Of a DNA stretch of 64,000 bases, positions 11,089 to 22,136 are shown in pieces; the first letter of the stretch is position 1; every line of letters starts with the position of its first letter. The translations under genes and the position numbers were made by a program. Where the stretch lies: positions 91,238,501-91,302,500 of the forward strand of contig CM074858.1 of the NCBI GenBank assembly GCA_037501455.1, in the 5' to 3' direction. Below the pieces are notes generated by a model that saw nothing but the letters and a program-made list of their open reading frames with translations, was not told the origin of the DNA and made no database searches. This stretch comes from Lantana camara (lineage: Eukaryota > Streptophyta > Magnoliopsida > Lamiales > Verbenaceae).

Positions 11089-13578
11089 GGCAGGCGGGAC
11101 TAACCCTGTACCAACAAATTAGATATCCAACAGAAAAATAAACCGGAGTTTAAATAGGAATTCATATCAGATCATTCAAAGTGTTTCAACCACCAACTCT
11201 TATTTACAGTAGCTACAAGATATGAGTACTCAATCTCAGGGTAATACAATTCAAAATAGATATATAAGTGTGTGGTACAGGTAATGAGCGTAACTTAGCT
11301 AGATTCAAAAATATAATAAACAGTGCAGTTTCCCGCCTAGCTACGCCAAAGAGCACCCGAGGGACAAAGAAGAGAGGGGTCAGTATCTACAAAACTGAGT
11401 GAATGGTATAAATAATATATATAAAGTAGTAAAGATCATGCAAGCCATAATTCCATACAAGGTTTTCAAAAAGAAAAGTGAAATATGGGATATCATGAAC
11501 GTATGGAATTACAACTATCAAGTTTAAATAAGGACAAGTGATCAGTGGCTCGGCGAGTGGGCATTCTCCAACCTTACTCCTTTAGTGTACAGGGTAAATT
11601 GTTAAGTGATCATGCGAGAATTAGGTTTCACTTGATACAGGATTCAGTTCAAGTGCACAGATTTCTCCGGGTTGGTGGTTCAGGTAGCTAGCCTTACCAT
11701 CCAAGACAAGGTGATCAATGAGTACATGAATCCCAATATCGGAGCCCCTTCGATTCATCAACCTTCTGGTGAACATCCGGGTAGTCGCAGTTTAGTTAGG
11801 ACTTATGCAAGAGATAGTTATCAGCCCATGTTTTCCCAGTTCTCTTAATACATATGCCCCTGGGCCCCAGAAAGTGTAAGATTCTCGCCAAAACAGTACA
11901 GGAACAGGTTTTTGGAAACATTTGGCCTTTGAAATCAAAATATATTTATAAATAGGTTTTTGGCCAAATCAACATGTAAGAAGGTTGTAGGATTTATATT
12001 ATATAACCTAACAATTCCTCACCTGAACCGAAGCAAAAGAAAGTAAAACAGACACCCCGGACCCTACACGGCTGACTCGTCGCCCTCCTGAGAACCCTCT
12101 GGACAAGAAAAATAGGATACTAGTGAGAATCGACTCATAATGAACTAAGTACGATGCACGATAACAGAATAAGAATGAAATGATATGATTATGAATTAAA
12201 GTTATATTATGAACAAGTTCTTGTGCTCAATTAATGTTCCACGCATGCTTTAACAAGAATTCAGTTATGATAATGTCATATAAGTTTCAATCAGGTATTA
12301 GAGGAAGCAACAGAAAGTAATTAAAGCATAAAATGAAGCAGAAACAACTAAACTGAAAAACAGGGGAGGCGTCGCCGTTGCGCCCAAAAAATAAGTAAAA
12401 TATATCGCAGGCGCGACGGGCTGGTAGAAGCTCCCACTGGACTAACGTCGTGGTAGCACCAGAAAATGTCGCGGCCGCGACAGGGGTCCAGTAGCATTTA
12501 CTGATATGATGTCGCGGTCGCGCCCAGTTTTTAGTTAAAAAGCATTACGGGCGCGATGGAGATCCAGACGCCAAAAATGTACTAGTGTCGCGGCCGCGAT
12601 AGAAAACAATTTTAAAAAATGTCGCGTTCAGAAGTGAAAATAGCAAAATAGGGGATAGTGAAAAATCCATCGCCAACACAAAACCACACGTTCTAAAGGC
12701 AAGAAATCAACAAGGATACAAATACACATATCATATAATCACTGGAGGCATCAAAAGAACCAATAATACATGCTTTAATCCAAACAAAATTCACCAAGAA
12801 ACCCTTAAAATGTCAAGTAATCAAATATGCTTCCAACTTCATAAACTTATATTATATATGCATGAAACTAGTCAAAAATCATCACATGAACTTCATATAA
12901 ATACAAAACATTCATATAATCACAAAGCCCTAACAAAGTCTCAAGAAATCCCAACATATATCTATATACACCAACCTCAAAGTTGAAGAAAAAAAGGGAA
13001 AGGAAGAAGTGAAGGTCTTGAGCTTGATTCTTGAAGAAAATGGATGAAAAATCTTGGTCTCTTGCTTGCTTAGATCAACTGAAAGAGAGAGAGAGAGAGA
13101 GATGGAGGAGATTGTTGTCTCTTGTCCTTGTGCAAGAAGTGAAGAAATGTGCAAGTGTGTGTATGTATATATGTTGTTCGTATAATGTAGGTGAAGAAGG
13201 AGGGGAAATTGCACTCAAGCCCTTGACAAATTTAAAGTCATGCAAAGTGATACTCAATTTGAGAATGTTACACATCAATCCTTATCAAATTATGAATTAA
13301 GACCATGAAGTATGTAAAGTTACAATAAAGAGCAATTAGGTATAAAACTCTCGAAGTTACAAATAATTAAACTTATTCATGCTTGGGAAAATTAAACATA
13401 TAATCCACATAAATAAATTCACGAAAGAAGGAATTATAAATCAAAATTACACAAGAATTCAAGTTAAATAAAGTAAATTACGCAAATAAGGCAACGAAAG
13501 AGAATTAAATAATCCTAAATCTCAAAACTCACATGCGTGGCGTGCGTACCTGTACAGCTGAGAAGTCGGGGTGTTACA
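11089..13578 (-). repeat. 3' LTR of element A, truncated by about 110 bp
   Basis: On the minus strand it begins TGTAACACCCCGA at 13578. It matches the right LTR throughout, but lacks the part equivalent to 29979-30088, so its terminal CA is gone. It contains an 18-bp GA run near 13084 and an array of palindromic motifs of consensus GTCGCGGCCGCGAC between 12371 and 12630. Confidence 0.9.
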
Positions 13579-14007
13579 ACCTCCTCCCTTTAAAAGAATC
13601 TGGTCCCCAGATTCACTGCTCGCCTGGAAAAACTTCGGGTGGAATCTTTTCATTTTGTCCTCCATTTCCCAAGTAGCTTCCTCGGTCTTTTCACTTTTCC
13701 ACAAGACTTTAACGAAGGGAATAAGCCGGTTTCTTAACTCTTGAAATTTCGGATCCAATATCTTTACCGACTTTGGGATAAAAGTTAAATCCAGTTCAAT
13801 TTTGGCTTCTTCAAGGGGAAGGATCTCTGAATCATCGAGATAGTACTTCCTCAATGAAGACACGTGGAAGACATTGTGAATCCCGGTTAGACTTGACGGC
13901 AGGTCCAATTGGTAAGCAACTTCTCTAATTTTCTCAAGAATCTCAAAAGGACCTAAGTATCGAGAGTTTAACTTCCCTCCTCGGCTAATTCTCGCAAACA
14001 ATTGCAA
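13522..14007 (-). pseudogene. Element A integrase C-terminus with chromodomain-like tail
   Basis: The frame holds the GPFEILEKI block (GPY/F domain) and FHVSSLRKYY, both typical of Ty3/gypsy integrase C-termini, and ends with VKVLWKSEKTEEATWE, a chromodomain-like motif of plant chromoviruses. This module binds chromatin and directs integration in the family. The frame runs past the purine tract 57 nt into the LTR before its stop. It is disconnected from the integrase core by frame breaks between 14008 and 14161. Confidence 0.85.
13579..13591 (-). other. Polypurine tract of element A
   Basis: On the minus strand it reads AAAGGGAGGAGGT directly before TGTAACACC of the LTR. This is the expected primer for plus-strand DNA synthesis. 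Confidence 0.85.
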
Positions 14008-14161
14008 AGAGATGCTCTCAAGAACACACGATCATCAACCTCAAACTCGAGGTTCCTTCTATGGCGATCGACATAACTCTTCAGTCGATCTCGAGGGGCT
14101 TTCATACGTTGCCTTATCATCTCAACTTTTTGAACCGCGTCTTGAGTGGCTGCCGAGAGTT

Positions 14162-14716
14162 TTATCTTTCTAACATCTCTCTGAACATCTTCTTGTTTCG
14201 ACCATTTTCACTCTTCAAGATCGAAAAACAATGGTGATCGACACTTCTGACCATATAAGATCTCATAAGGGACTGCTTTAATCTAGCTTGGTAGCTGTTA
14301 TTGTAAGCAAACTCGATCAGGTGCAAATGCTCATCCCACTTCACTTAGAAATCCAATGCACAAGCCCGAAGCATATCTTCCAAGTACTAAATCAACATCT
14401 CTAATTGCCTGTCTGTCTGAGGATGCGAAGCTGTACTGAACTTAAGCTTACTACCTAACCTTTTCTGAAGTTCTTGCCAAAACTTGAAAATGAATCTTGG
14501 ATCTCTGTCAGAAATAATACTGAGAGGAGTGCCATGAAGTCTGACTATCTCTCTGACATACCTATCTGCAAGTTTGCTTATCTTGTCAGACATCCGAATT
14601 GTAAGGAAGTGTACTGACTTCGTTAACCTGTCAATTATCACCCAAATTCCATCAAGTCCACACTTTGCTTTGGGTAATTCGGATACAAAATCCATGGTGA
14701 CCTGTCCCCACTTCAA
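14162..14716 (-). pseudogene. Element A integrase catalytic core
   Basis: Two adjoining fragments (14387-14716 and 14162-14344) carry the retroviral-type integrase fold: TMDFVSELP with the first catalytic aspartate, ISDRDPRF with the second, HPQTDRQLE with the conserved glutamate, and then WDEHLHLIEFAYNNSY. The DDE residues are still present but the two fragments are in different frames. In life this enzyme joins element cDNA to the chromosome. Confidence 0.88.
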
Positions 14717-15156
14717 TTCCGGAATAGGTAAAGGTTGTAATAAGCTCCGGGCTTTCGGTGTTCAGCCTTTACCATTTGGTATGTCCTACAATGCTTCACA
14801 AATTCGGCCACATATTTCTTCATACCTCTCCACCAATAGAACTTCTTCAAGTCCCGATACATCTTTACACCTCTAGGGTGGATAGAGTAACCCGATCTAT
14901 GAGCTTCTTCAAGAATTACTCGTTTTAACTCCTCAGTTACACAAGCTCTGGTCTTGAATCTCAACAATCCTGTATCATCGAAACCAAATGGACAATCTGG
15001 ATTAGCTTGGGCCTTCAACACCAACTTTTGAATCTCAGGATCGGTAGCCTGAGCTTCAGACATTCTCTGCTTCAACTCGGGTTGTATCATAATATTAGGG
15101 CCTTCAACACGTAGGCTCGATACTTTCTCTCGAATCAACTTCCAAAGAAGACACAC
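14713..15156 (-). pseudogene. Element A integrase zinc-binding N-terminus
   Basis: The frame includes FKTRACVTEELKRVILEEAH, then the HHCC-type region IHPRGVKMYRDLKKFYWW and FVKHCRTYQ. In the last motif the second cysteine of the usual CxxC is replaced by tyrosine, so the zinc site is damaged. It overlaps the start of the core fragment by 4 nt in another frame. Confidence 0.85.
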
Positions 15157-15188
15157 TAGCCTACCTACTCAACACGTTTGCGACTACA

Positions 15189-15590
15189 TTAGCTTTTCCC
15201 GGGTGGGATGGTATTACAATCATAATCTTCAGGAAATTCCACCCAGCGCCTTTGCCTCATATTCAAATCCTTCTGAGTGAATAAATACTTCAGGTTTTTT
15301 TGATCGGAAAAGATCTCAAAAGTAACCCCGTAGAGATAATGGTGCCACTTTGCCAAAGCGGAAACCACGACGGCCAACTCAAGATCATGAGTGGGGTAAT
15401 TCTTCTCTTCGTCTTTTAGCTTTGTCGAGGCATAAGCTATTACTTAACCATTCTGCATAAGAACACAACCCAGACCTTCTTTTGAGGGATCAGTATACTC
15501 TATATACCCTTCAGAACCATCGGGTAGGGCTAACATTAGAGCTGAAGTCAACTTCTCTTTCAAGACTCAAAAACTTGCCTCGCAGGCCTT
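15189..15590 (-). pseudogene. Element A RNase H domain
   Basis: The region reads IEYTDPSKEGLGCVLMQNG, then a stop, then [26 protein letters not shown] and [14 protein letters not shown]. These are the D, E and D motifs of Ty3/gypsy RNase H, which degrades the RNA of RNA-DNA hybrids. A stop after QNG and a frame change separate it from RT. Confidence 0.82.
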
Positions 15591-15597
15591 ATCCCAC

Positions 15598-15987
15598 TCA
15601 AACTTTACCTTTTTCTTGGTTATTCGGGTAAAAAGAACAACAATCTTGGAGAAATTCTTCACGAATCTCCGGTAGTATCCTGCTAGACCGAAGAAACTTC
15701 TTACTTCTGAGGCATTCTTCGATTTCTCCCAAAACAACTGTTTCAACTTTAGAGGGATCCACATCTACTCTATTACTGGATACCACATGTCCCAAGAAAG
15801 TCACTCGGTCAATCCAAAATTCACGCTTGCTGAATTTGGCGAACAGTTGGTGCTCTCTAAAAGTCGTTAGCATGATCTTAAGATGTTGTGCATGCTCTTT
15901 GGGAGACTTGGAATACACAAGGATGTCGTCAATGAAGATCACACCGAGCTTGTCGAGGTACGGACAAAAAATCAAGTGCATCATATC
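15598..15987 (-). pseudogene. Element A reverse transcriptase, C-terminal half
   Basis: The fragment begins MMHLIFCPYLDKLGV and holds the catalytic GVIFIDDILVYSK (the usual YxDD box, with F in place of Y), followed by LGHVVSSN. A frameshift near 15760 moves the thumb region (VRSFFGLAGYYRRFV) into the frame 15567-15764. Element B interrupts the gene exactly at 15988; the N-terminal half resumes at 25415. Confidence 0.9.
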
Positions 15988-18900
15988 TGTAACATCCCGA
16001 TTTTTTGGCCGTACAGGTACGCCTTCACGAGTGAGCTAAATGCTCATTTAAATTATTTATTTACGCAACTTATGTGTTTATTTTATTAATTTGTGGTAAT
16101 CTTGAATTATTTAAATTGATATTTGAAGTTTTACTTGAACCTTGTATATCTGAACGTATTTGCTCTTTTTGCCTCGTTTTTTATCCGTTTGCCTTCGTTT
16201 TTGTTTTTGATTTTTGTGATTTCATGTCATGCATAAATTATATGTGTTATGAATGCATTTTTATACACGTTTCATGTTTTTATATTCGTTTGATACGGTT
16301 TTCGAACCGTTCTATTTGTTAGGGACTTGAGGGCCTAACTCGTTTTAGCGCACCTTAGGTTCCAGAAGGCGTAACTCGAGACCGGGAATTCGGATTTGAG
16401 TTTTGGAAGTGGCGTCAGACTCGTAATAAAGAATGAAAGCCAGAGAACTTGGCTTATATTTTTCTAAACTCATTTGGACCCCTGTATTTTGCCTGAAATG
16501 TGACCCGTGTGACAGCTTTGCGACCTTCGCCCGTTTTTCTCATAACCGACCCATTCTTATCCGAATCACCCCATTTTTGAACCCATTTGACCTTTATTCA
16601 ACCCTTAGTCTCTCTCCCCACCCCTTATCTTGGTTCTACCCAGGAAAAGAAAGAAAAAATGAAAAAAATGAGAGAGGAGAGGAGAAGGAAGAAAGAAGAG
16701 CAGCTACTATTGACATCTTGGGATTTTGAGCTCGTTCGACCTTCGATCTTCATCAAATTCGAAAGATAAGCTCTGAATTCAAATCTCCATCTCCTTATAT
16801 TTCTTTTAAATCTGATTTTGTTCATTTTCATGGAGATTAGGGCCTGGTTTACTTGTTTGACTGAATGGTTAGGTTCTTTCCTCATTTGCTGAAGAAATCA
16901 TACTAAACTTGCTTTAAACTTTGAATTTATGAATGATATAAGATCTCTTAACCTTCTAATTGATTATATGATCTCAAATTTTTTTGAAACTTGCTGAAAA
17001 TCAGACCACCATTTATGAATTTAATTTCTTGAAATTGAAGATATATGTTTGATTTTCTTCCTTGCTTTGCTATGTGGATTTTTGGTGTTTTTAGGAGTTT
17101 TTAGCTGAGCTTTAGCTGCCCATTTCTTGCTCTTTTGTTTCCCTTTTTTGTTATTGTTCTTGTGTAGCTTTGAAGACGGAGAAACAGGGCTGGAGACGCC
17201 ATTTTCGCAACCTGCAACACTCGGTCGTGCCCGCAACCGTAATAAGGTGTTTTTCGATCGCGCCCGAGATCGGATTTTTGGTCAACTTTGATCTGAAGCT
17301 GATAAAAAGGCTGGGGAGGGTGGTGGTGGCACCTGCGACCACCTTTGGGCATGGCCGCGACCCCATTTGGAGCTATCTTCGTGTTGCTGCTGCTGCCACG
17401 TTTTGTTCGGCATTTTGTTAGTGTTTTGCTTGTTATTCTTGCTTCTTTCTTACCTTATTTACATTAGTAACTTGTTATATTATGTGTTACGTATTTTATT
17501 ATGAATTTATTGGGTGAATTCGATGCTCTTATGTGCAACATATGACCTAATTTGCGATATATACCCTTCAACATGCTAGCATGCATCAATGTACCCTCTT
17601 CTAGCCTTGTTTGATATTTGTTTGATTCTTTTATCGTATGCATGCATGCCTAACATGTTTAATGATGTGTTATGCCCGTTATATGAAATTTTTATGGATT
17701 CGTTTAACGTGAAATATATGCGTTATGATTTAATATGATTCAATATGAACTTATATGACATAGTTGATTTCTCATTGCATTCTTTATGCATCATTTGCAT
17801 CCATATGCATTTGAAATAGGCTAAGGTTGTCTTTTGTTGTTTGCTTTGTCCTTAAGTTCGTCCCGTGGGTGACGAGGAGGTCTCTTAGAGGTGTTTTGAG
17901 TTCGTTTCTTCCGGTATGATCGACAAGGTGAGGTTTCTTTCTTTTAGTTAAAACGACCTACAGCCCTACTTGTACTTTAAGCCTGCATGCGACTTACGTA
18001 TAAATATATTTATGTAAATATGTGCTTGATTAGTTTTTTGTGGGAATTAGCCCATTTTATTATGAAATCGTTTGAAAAACACCTTTATATATATACATAA
18101 ACTATATTTTTTTGGTTTGATTTAAAAAGGGTTGGTGTGTGTCTATATGTTTTGAAATAACGAGATTTTGACTTTGAAATATAAGTCTTGAAAATTATGA
18201 AATTTCAAAAATTATGATTTATGACGTAGGAATTGGGCCCGGAGAAGTAGTATGTGATCTCGGGTCGACCGTGGGGTCGCCGCGCTCTCTCATCAACATG
18301 ACTCCACTTATGTAGAGAGATTCACCAACCTCGGGAGGTTGAAAGGAAGGCAATCTCTTGAGAAACGGCGGTTAACCCATTCTTATCCGAATCAACCCAT
18401 TTTTGAACCCATTTGACCTTTATTCAACCCTTAGTCTCTCTCCCCACCCCTTATCTTGGTTCCACCCAGGAAAAGAAAGAAAATATGCAAAAAATGAGAG
18501 AGGAGAGGAGAAGGAAGAAAGAAGAGCAGCTACTATTCACATCTTGGGATTTTGAGCTCGTTCGACCTTCGATCTTCATCAAATTCGAAAGATAAGCTCT
18601 GAATTCGAATCTCCATCTCCTTATATTTCTTTTAAATCTGATCTTATTCATTTTCATGGAGATTAGGGCCTGATTTACTTGTTTGAATGAATGGTTAGGT
18701 TCTTTCCTCATTTGTTGAAGAAATCATACTAAACTTGCTTTAAACTTTGAATTTATGAATGATATAAGATCTCTTAACCTTCTAATATGATTATATGATC
18801 TCAAATTTTTTCGAAACTTGCTGAAAATCAGACCACCATTTATGAATTTAATCTCTTGAAATTGAAGATATATGTTTGATTTGCTTCCTTGCCTTGCCGT

Positions 18901-21125
18901 GTGGATTTGTGGTGTTTTTAAGGTGTGTTTAGCTAAGCTTTAGCTTCCCATTTCTTGCACTTTTGTTGCCCTTTCTTTCTGTTATTGTTATGTAGCTTTG
19001 AAGACGGAGAAATAGGGGCTGGGGACTCTATTTTTGCGACCTGCAACACGCGGTCGTGCCCGCAACCACAACAAGGTGTTTTCCGGTCTTGCCCACGACC
19101 GGATTTTGGCTCAACTTCAATCTAAAGCTACTGAAAAGGCTAGGGAGGGTGGTGGTCGTGCCCGCGACCACCTTCAGGCATGTTCGTGACCCCATTTGGA
19201 GCTATCTTCGAGCAACTGTTAATGCCACGTTTTGTTCGGCATTTCGTTCGTGTTTTGCTTGTTCTTCTTTCTTCTTTCTTACCTTCTTTGCATTAGGAAC
19301 TTGTTATATTATGTGTTACATGTTTTATTATGAATTTATTGTGTGAATTCGATGCTCTTATGTGCAATATATGACCAAATTTACGATATATACCCTTCAA
19401 CGTGCTAGCATGCATCAATGTGTCGTATCCTTACCTCGTTTAATATTTGTTTGATTCTTTTATCATATGCATGCAGGACTAACATGTTCAATGATGTGTT
19501 ATTCCCGTTATACGAATTTCATGGATTTATTTATCGTGAAATATATGTGTTAGGATTTAATATGATTCAATATGAACTTATATGACATAGTTGATATCTC
19601 ATTGCATTCTTTATGCATCATTTGCATCCATATGCATTTGACATATTCTAAGGTTATCTTTTGTTGTTTGTTTTGTCCTTAGGCTGTTCCGTGGGTGACG
19701 AGGAGGTCTCTTAGAGGTGTTTTGAATTTGTTTCGTCCGGTTTGGTCGACAAGGTGAGGTTTCTCTCTTTTAGTTAAAATAACCTACAACCCTACTTGTA
19801 CTTTAAGCCCGCATGTGACTTACGTATATATAAAAACATCTTTAAGCCCGCATGCGACAAGGCATGTTTGATTAGTATTTTGTGAGAATTGGCCCATTTT
19901 ATTATGAAATCATTTGAAAAATACCTTTATATATATACGTAAACTATATTTTCGTTTGTTTGATTTGAAATGGGTTAGTCTGTGTGTGTATGTTTTGAAA
20001 TAGCGAGATTTTGACTTTTAAATATAAGTTTTAAAAATTATAAAATTTCAAAAATTATGATTTATGACATATGAATTGGGCCCCGAAGAAGTGGTATGTG
20101 ATCTCGGGTCGGCCGTGGGGTCATCGAGCCCTCTCATCAACACGACTCCAATTATGTAGAGAGATTCGCCAACCTCAGGAGGTTAAAGGGAAGGTAATCT
20201 CTTGAGAACCGGTGGTTAACCCCGTCGGGGAGCGGGTAGGATCCCCTGAGTCAAAACCTATGACGAGAGAACGGGGTTGAGGAAGGCCTTCCTCATCCCC
20301 AACCGGAGAAGATAGATTGATTATGAATTTTGTATGTTTTTGTTTTGATTATGATATGAAAGGAGTTAGGTGGGTTTGAAACTCGTTCTCGCCGAGTTAT
20401 TTTAATTTTGATTATGTTCTGGGTTTGTGAAACGGGAGTGGATATATAATTTCTAAAACTTGGTTAATTTGGGCTTTTGGCCCTAAAATCTTTTCTATAT
20501 ATTTAGTATCACGGGTTAAAATGTTCTAGAATGCAAAAACCACGCCCCGATTCATGAACTCTTTAATTTTGAATATGCTATGCTCTTATGTATATGTACG
20601 TGTGCGTGTGTTAGCCCCTTTCACCAGTCATTAGGACTGACCCCTTCTCGTTATTTCTTTTCCCCTTGTTTCTTTTGAGTTGCAGTGTTCGTGGGGAGTT
20701 TGTGCTAGGCGGTGGTCTCTTGTCGAGTCTTGGGTTTTGTAGTTAGTAGTTTCATGCATCGATTTAGCTTATTCTGTTCTTTTGAACTTATGGAATTTAT
20801 GTATCTGAGAATATGAATTTATGTATCTGAGAATATGAATTGAATTTGAGAATATGTATAAGAGGTATTTAAATTTGAACTTTGATACTTGTATATTTTG
20901 TTATTCGATGAGCATGTATGTTTGATTGTTTGAATCCTGGAGCTTCCGCATGTGATATTTGTTTTGATTGCGCACTTTAACTTAGGGTCTGAACCGCTTA
21001 GCATAGGAAAGATTTTATTTGTCTCTCGTTGGCTGTAGTTTGGTGCGTGTGCAGAGTTCCCGTTTCGTTACACAAGCCGAGCTATGGTGCCGGGGATTTA
21101 GTGCTCTGCGCTCCAGGGTACTACA
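15988..21125 (+). repeat. 5' LTR of element B, enlarged by a 1826-bp mosaic duplication
   Basis: Sequence from 16551 (CCATTCTTATCCGAATCA) is repeated from 18377. Removing 16551-18376 restores an LTR of about 3.3 kb colinear with the 3' LTR. The extra piece is mosaic: up to about 17040 it is closest to the second copy here, while from about 17060 to 18376 it is nearly the same as the 3' LTR (for example 17101-17160 versus 23261-23320). GC-rich palindromic motifs occur at 17223, 17256 and 17325 and again at 19052, 19085 and 19154. A CAGTC..GACTG inverted repeat lies at 20625-20639. Confidence 0.88.
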
Positions 21126-21133
21126 TCCTAAAG

Positions 21134-21145
21134 TGATATCAGAGC
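21134..21145 (+). other. Primer binding site of element B
   Basis: TGATATCAGAGC, eight bases after the LTR end, differs by one base from the initiator tRNA-Met complement TGGTATCAGAGC. Confidence 0.8.
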
Positions 21146-21338
21146 TCTTGGTTGCAAAACCGGAGCTCTATCGTCGTGTCGGGTCTGTCTAGGTCGTTCG
21201 GCTTAGGATTATGTGTTTGTTTACATTCACTTTCACTTTTACGTGAATTATTTGAATTATTTGTATTAATAGTTCACATGAACATGCACTAAACCCCCGC
21301 ACGCATTGATATTTTAGAATAAATTTTCTTATATCAGG

Positions 21339-22065
21339 ATGACTTCTCGACATCAACATGCATCTTTGAAGGAAGGACAAGAAAAACAAGAGTTTTCGGT
21401 CTACAAGAGATTTAAAGAGTTCAATCCGCCGAAGTGGTTCGGAGGTGACAAAGTTAAGGCTAAAGAATGGTTGTCCGAGATACTAGAGATTTGGGAAAAC
21501 TGTCCGGGAACCTCACAAGAGAAAGTGAAGTGTACTTATCGTTCACTCCAAGGCCGAGCTTCAAAATGGATAAAAGAACTAAGATTGAGAATGGAAGAAT
21601 TCGTGGAAGAGCTCACTTGGGAAAGGTTTACTCGTTTATTCCCATTCTTAGTTCGAGTTTGGTCGAGGACGTGAAGAGTCAGTTTGGTGTAGTAGCATGA
21701 GAAAGGATTTTGCAAACTTCGTGTAGCAATATCTATCGTGTCATCGGTTGAAGACCGAGCATCTAGAACCTACAGGATTCTCTAACTACTTTCAAATTTT
21801 ATTTGGAAGTGGGATAAGACGACTAAGGACTTCGTATCCGGTTTGCTATTACTAAGGAGATTTTGAGAGATTTCAAGGGGTGCTCATTTTAAACGAGTTA
21901 ACCTATTTTCTCTCAGTGCAGCTGTTCGATGAGATTCGTGAGTTTCGCGGGTTGAAAGAGAAGATCTTTGGAGTTGAAGACTTCTATCGAGTCTTGTGGC
22001 AGGATTTAAAATCTAAGAAACCACTTGAAGACCGATCAGAGTGGCGTAAAGGAAGTTGGAGTTGA
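21339..22065 (+). pseudogene. Truncated gag of element B
   Basis: The start at 21339 opens a 111-codon frame with the retrotransposon gag signature: FKEFNPPKWFGGDKVKAKEW, then SLQGRASKWIKEL and LTWERFTRLF. This matches the capsid domain of Ty3/gypsy Gag. A frame break follows near 21670; weaker downstream pieces (21880-22065) are lysine- and glutamate-rich. No zinc knuckle CCHC is seen, and pol is absent. The purine tract follows within 60 bp. Confidence 0.8.
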
Positions 22066-22121
22066 ACTTCGTTCCAGATTCGATCAAGACCCTGCCTTAG
22101 GACCTGCGGACAGGTCATTCT

Positions 22122-22136
22122 GAAGAGGGGGGAGGT
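22122..22136 (+). other. Polypurine tract of element B
   Basis: GAAGAGGGGGGAGGT directly precedes the 3' LTR start TGTAACATCC. Confidence 0.85.

Noticed and set aside
13031..13300. Open frame across a GA-repeat region in the element A LTR
   Set aside because: It is produced by the GA run and AT-rich LTR sequence, has no domain signature and is not conserved as a frame in the other LTR.
16625..16885. Frames rich in lysine and glutamate in the B and E LTRs (also 18413-18711, 37502-37837, 42819-43156)
   Set aside because: They come from the purine-rich island of the LTRs and recur only because the LTRs recur. No start context or family match supports translation.
20650..20700. LTR intron with acceptor TTGCAG in the B and E LTRs
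   Set aside because: Pyrimidine tract and CAG are conserved, but no matching donor and transcript start can be fixed from sequence. It is kept only as one reading of the conserved module.
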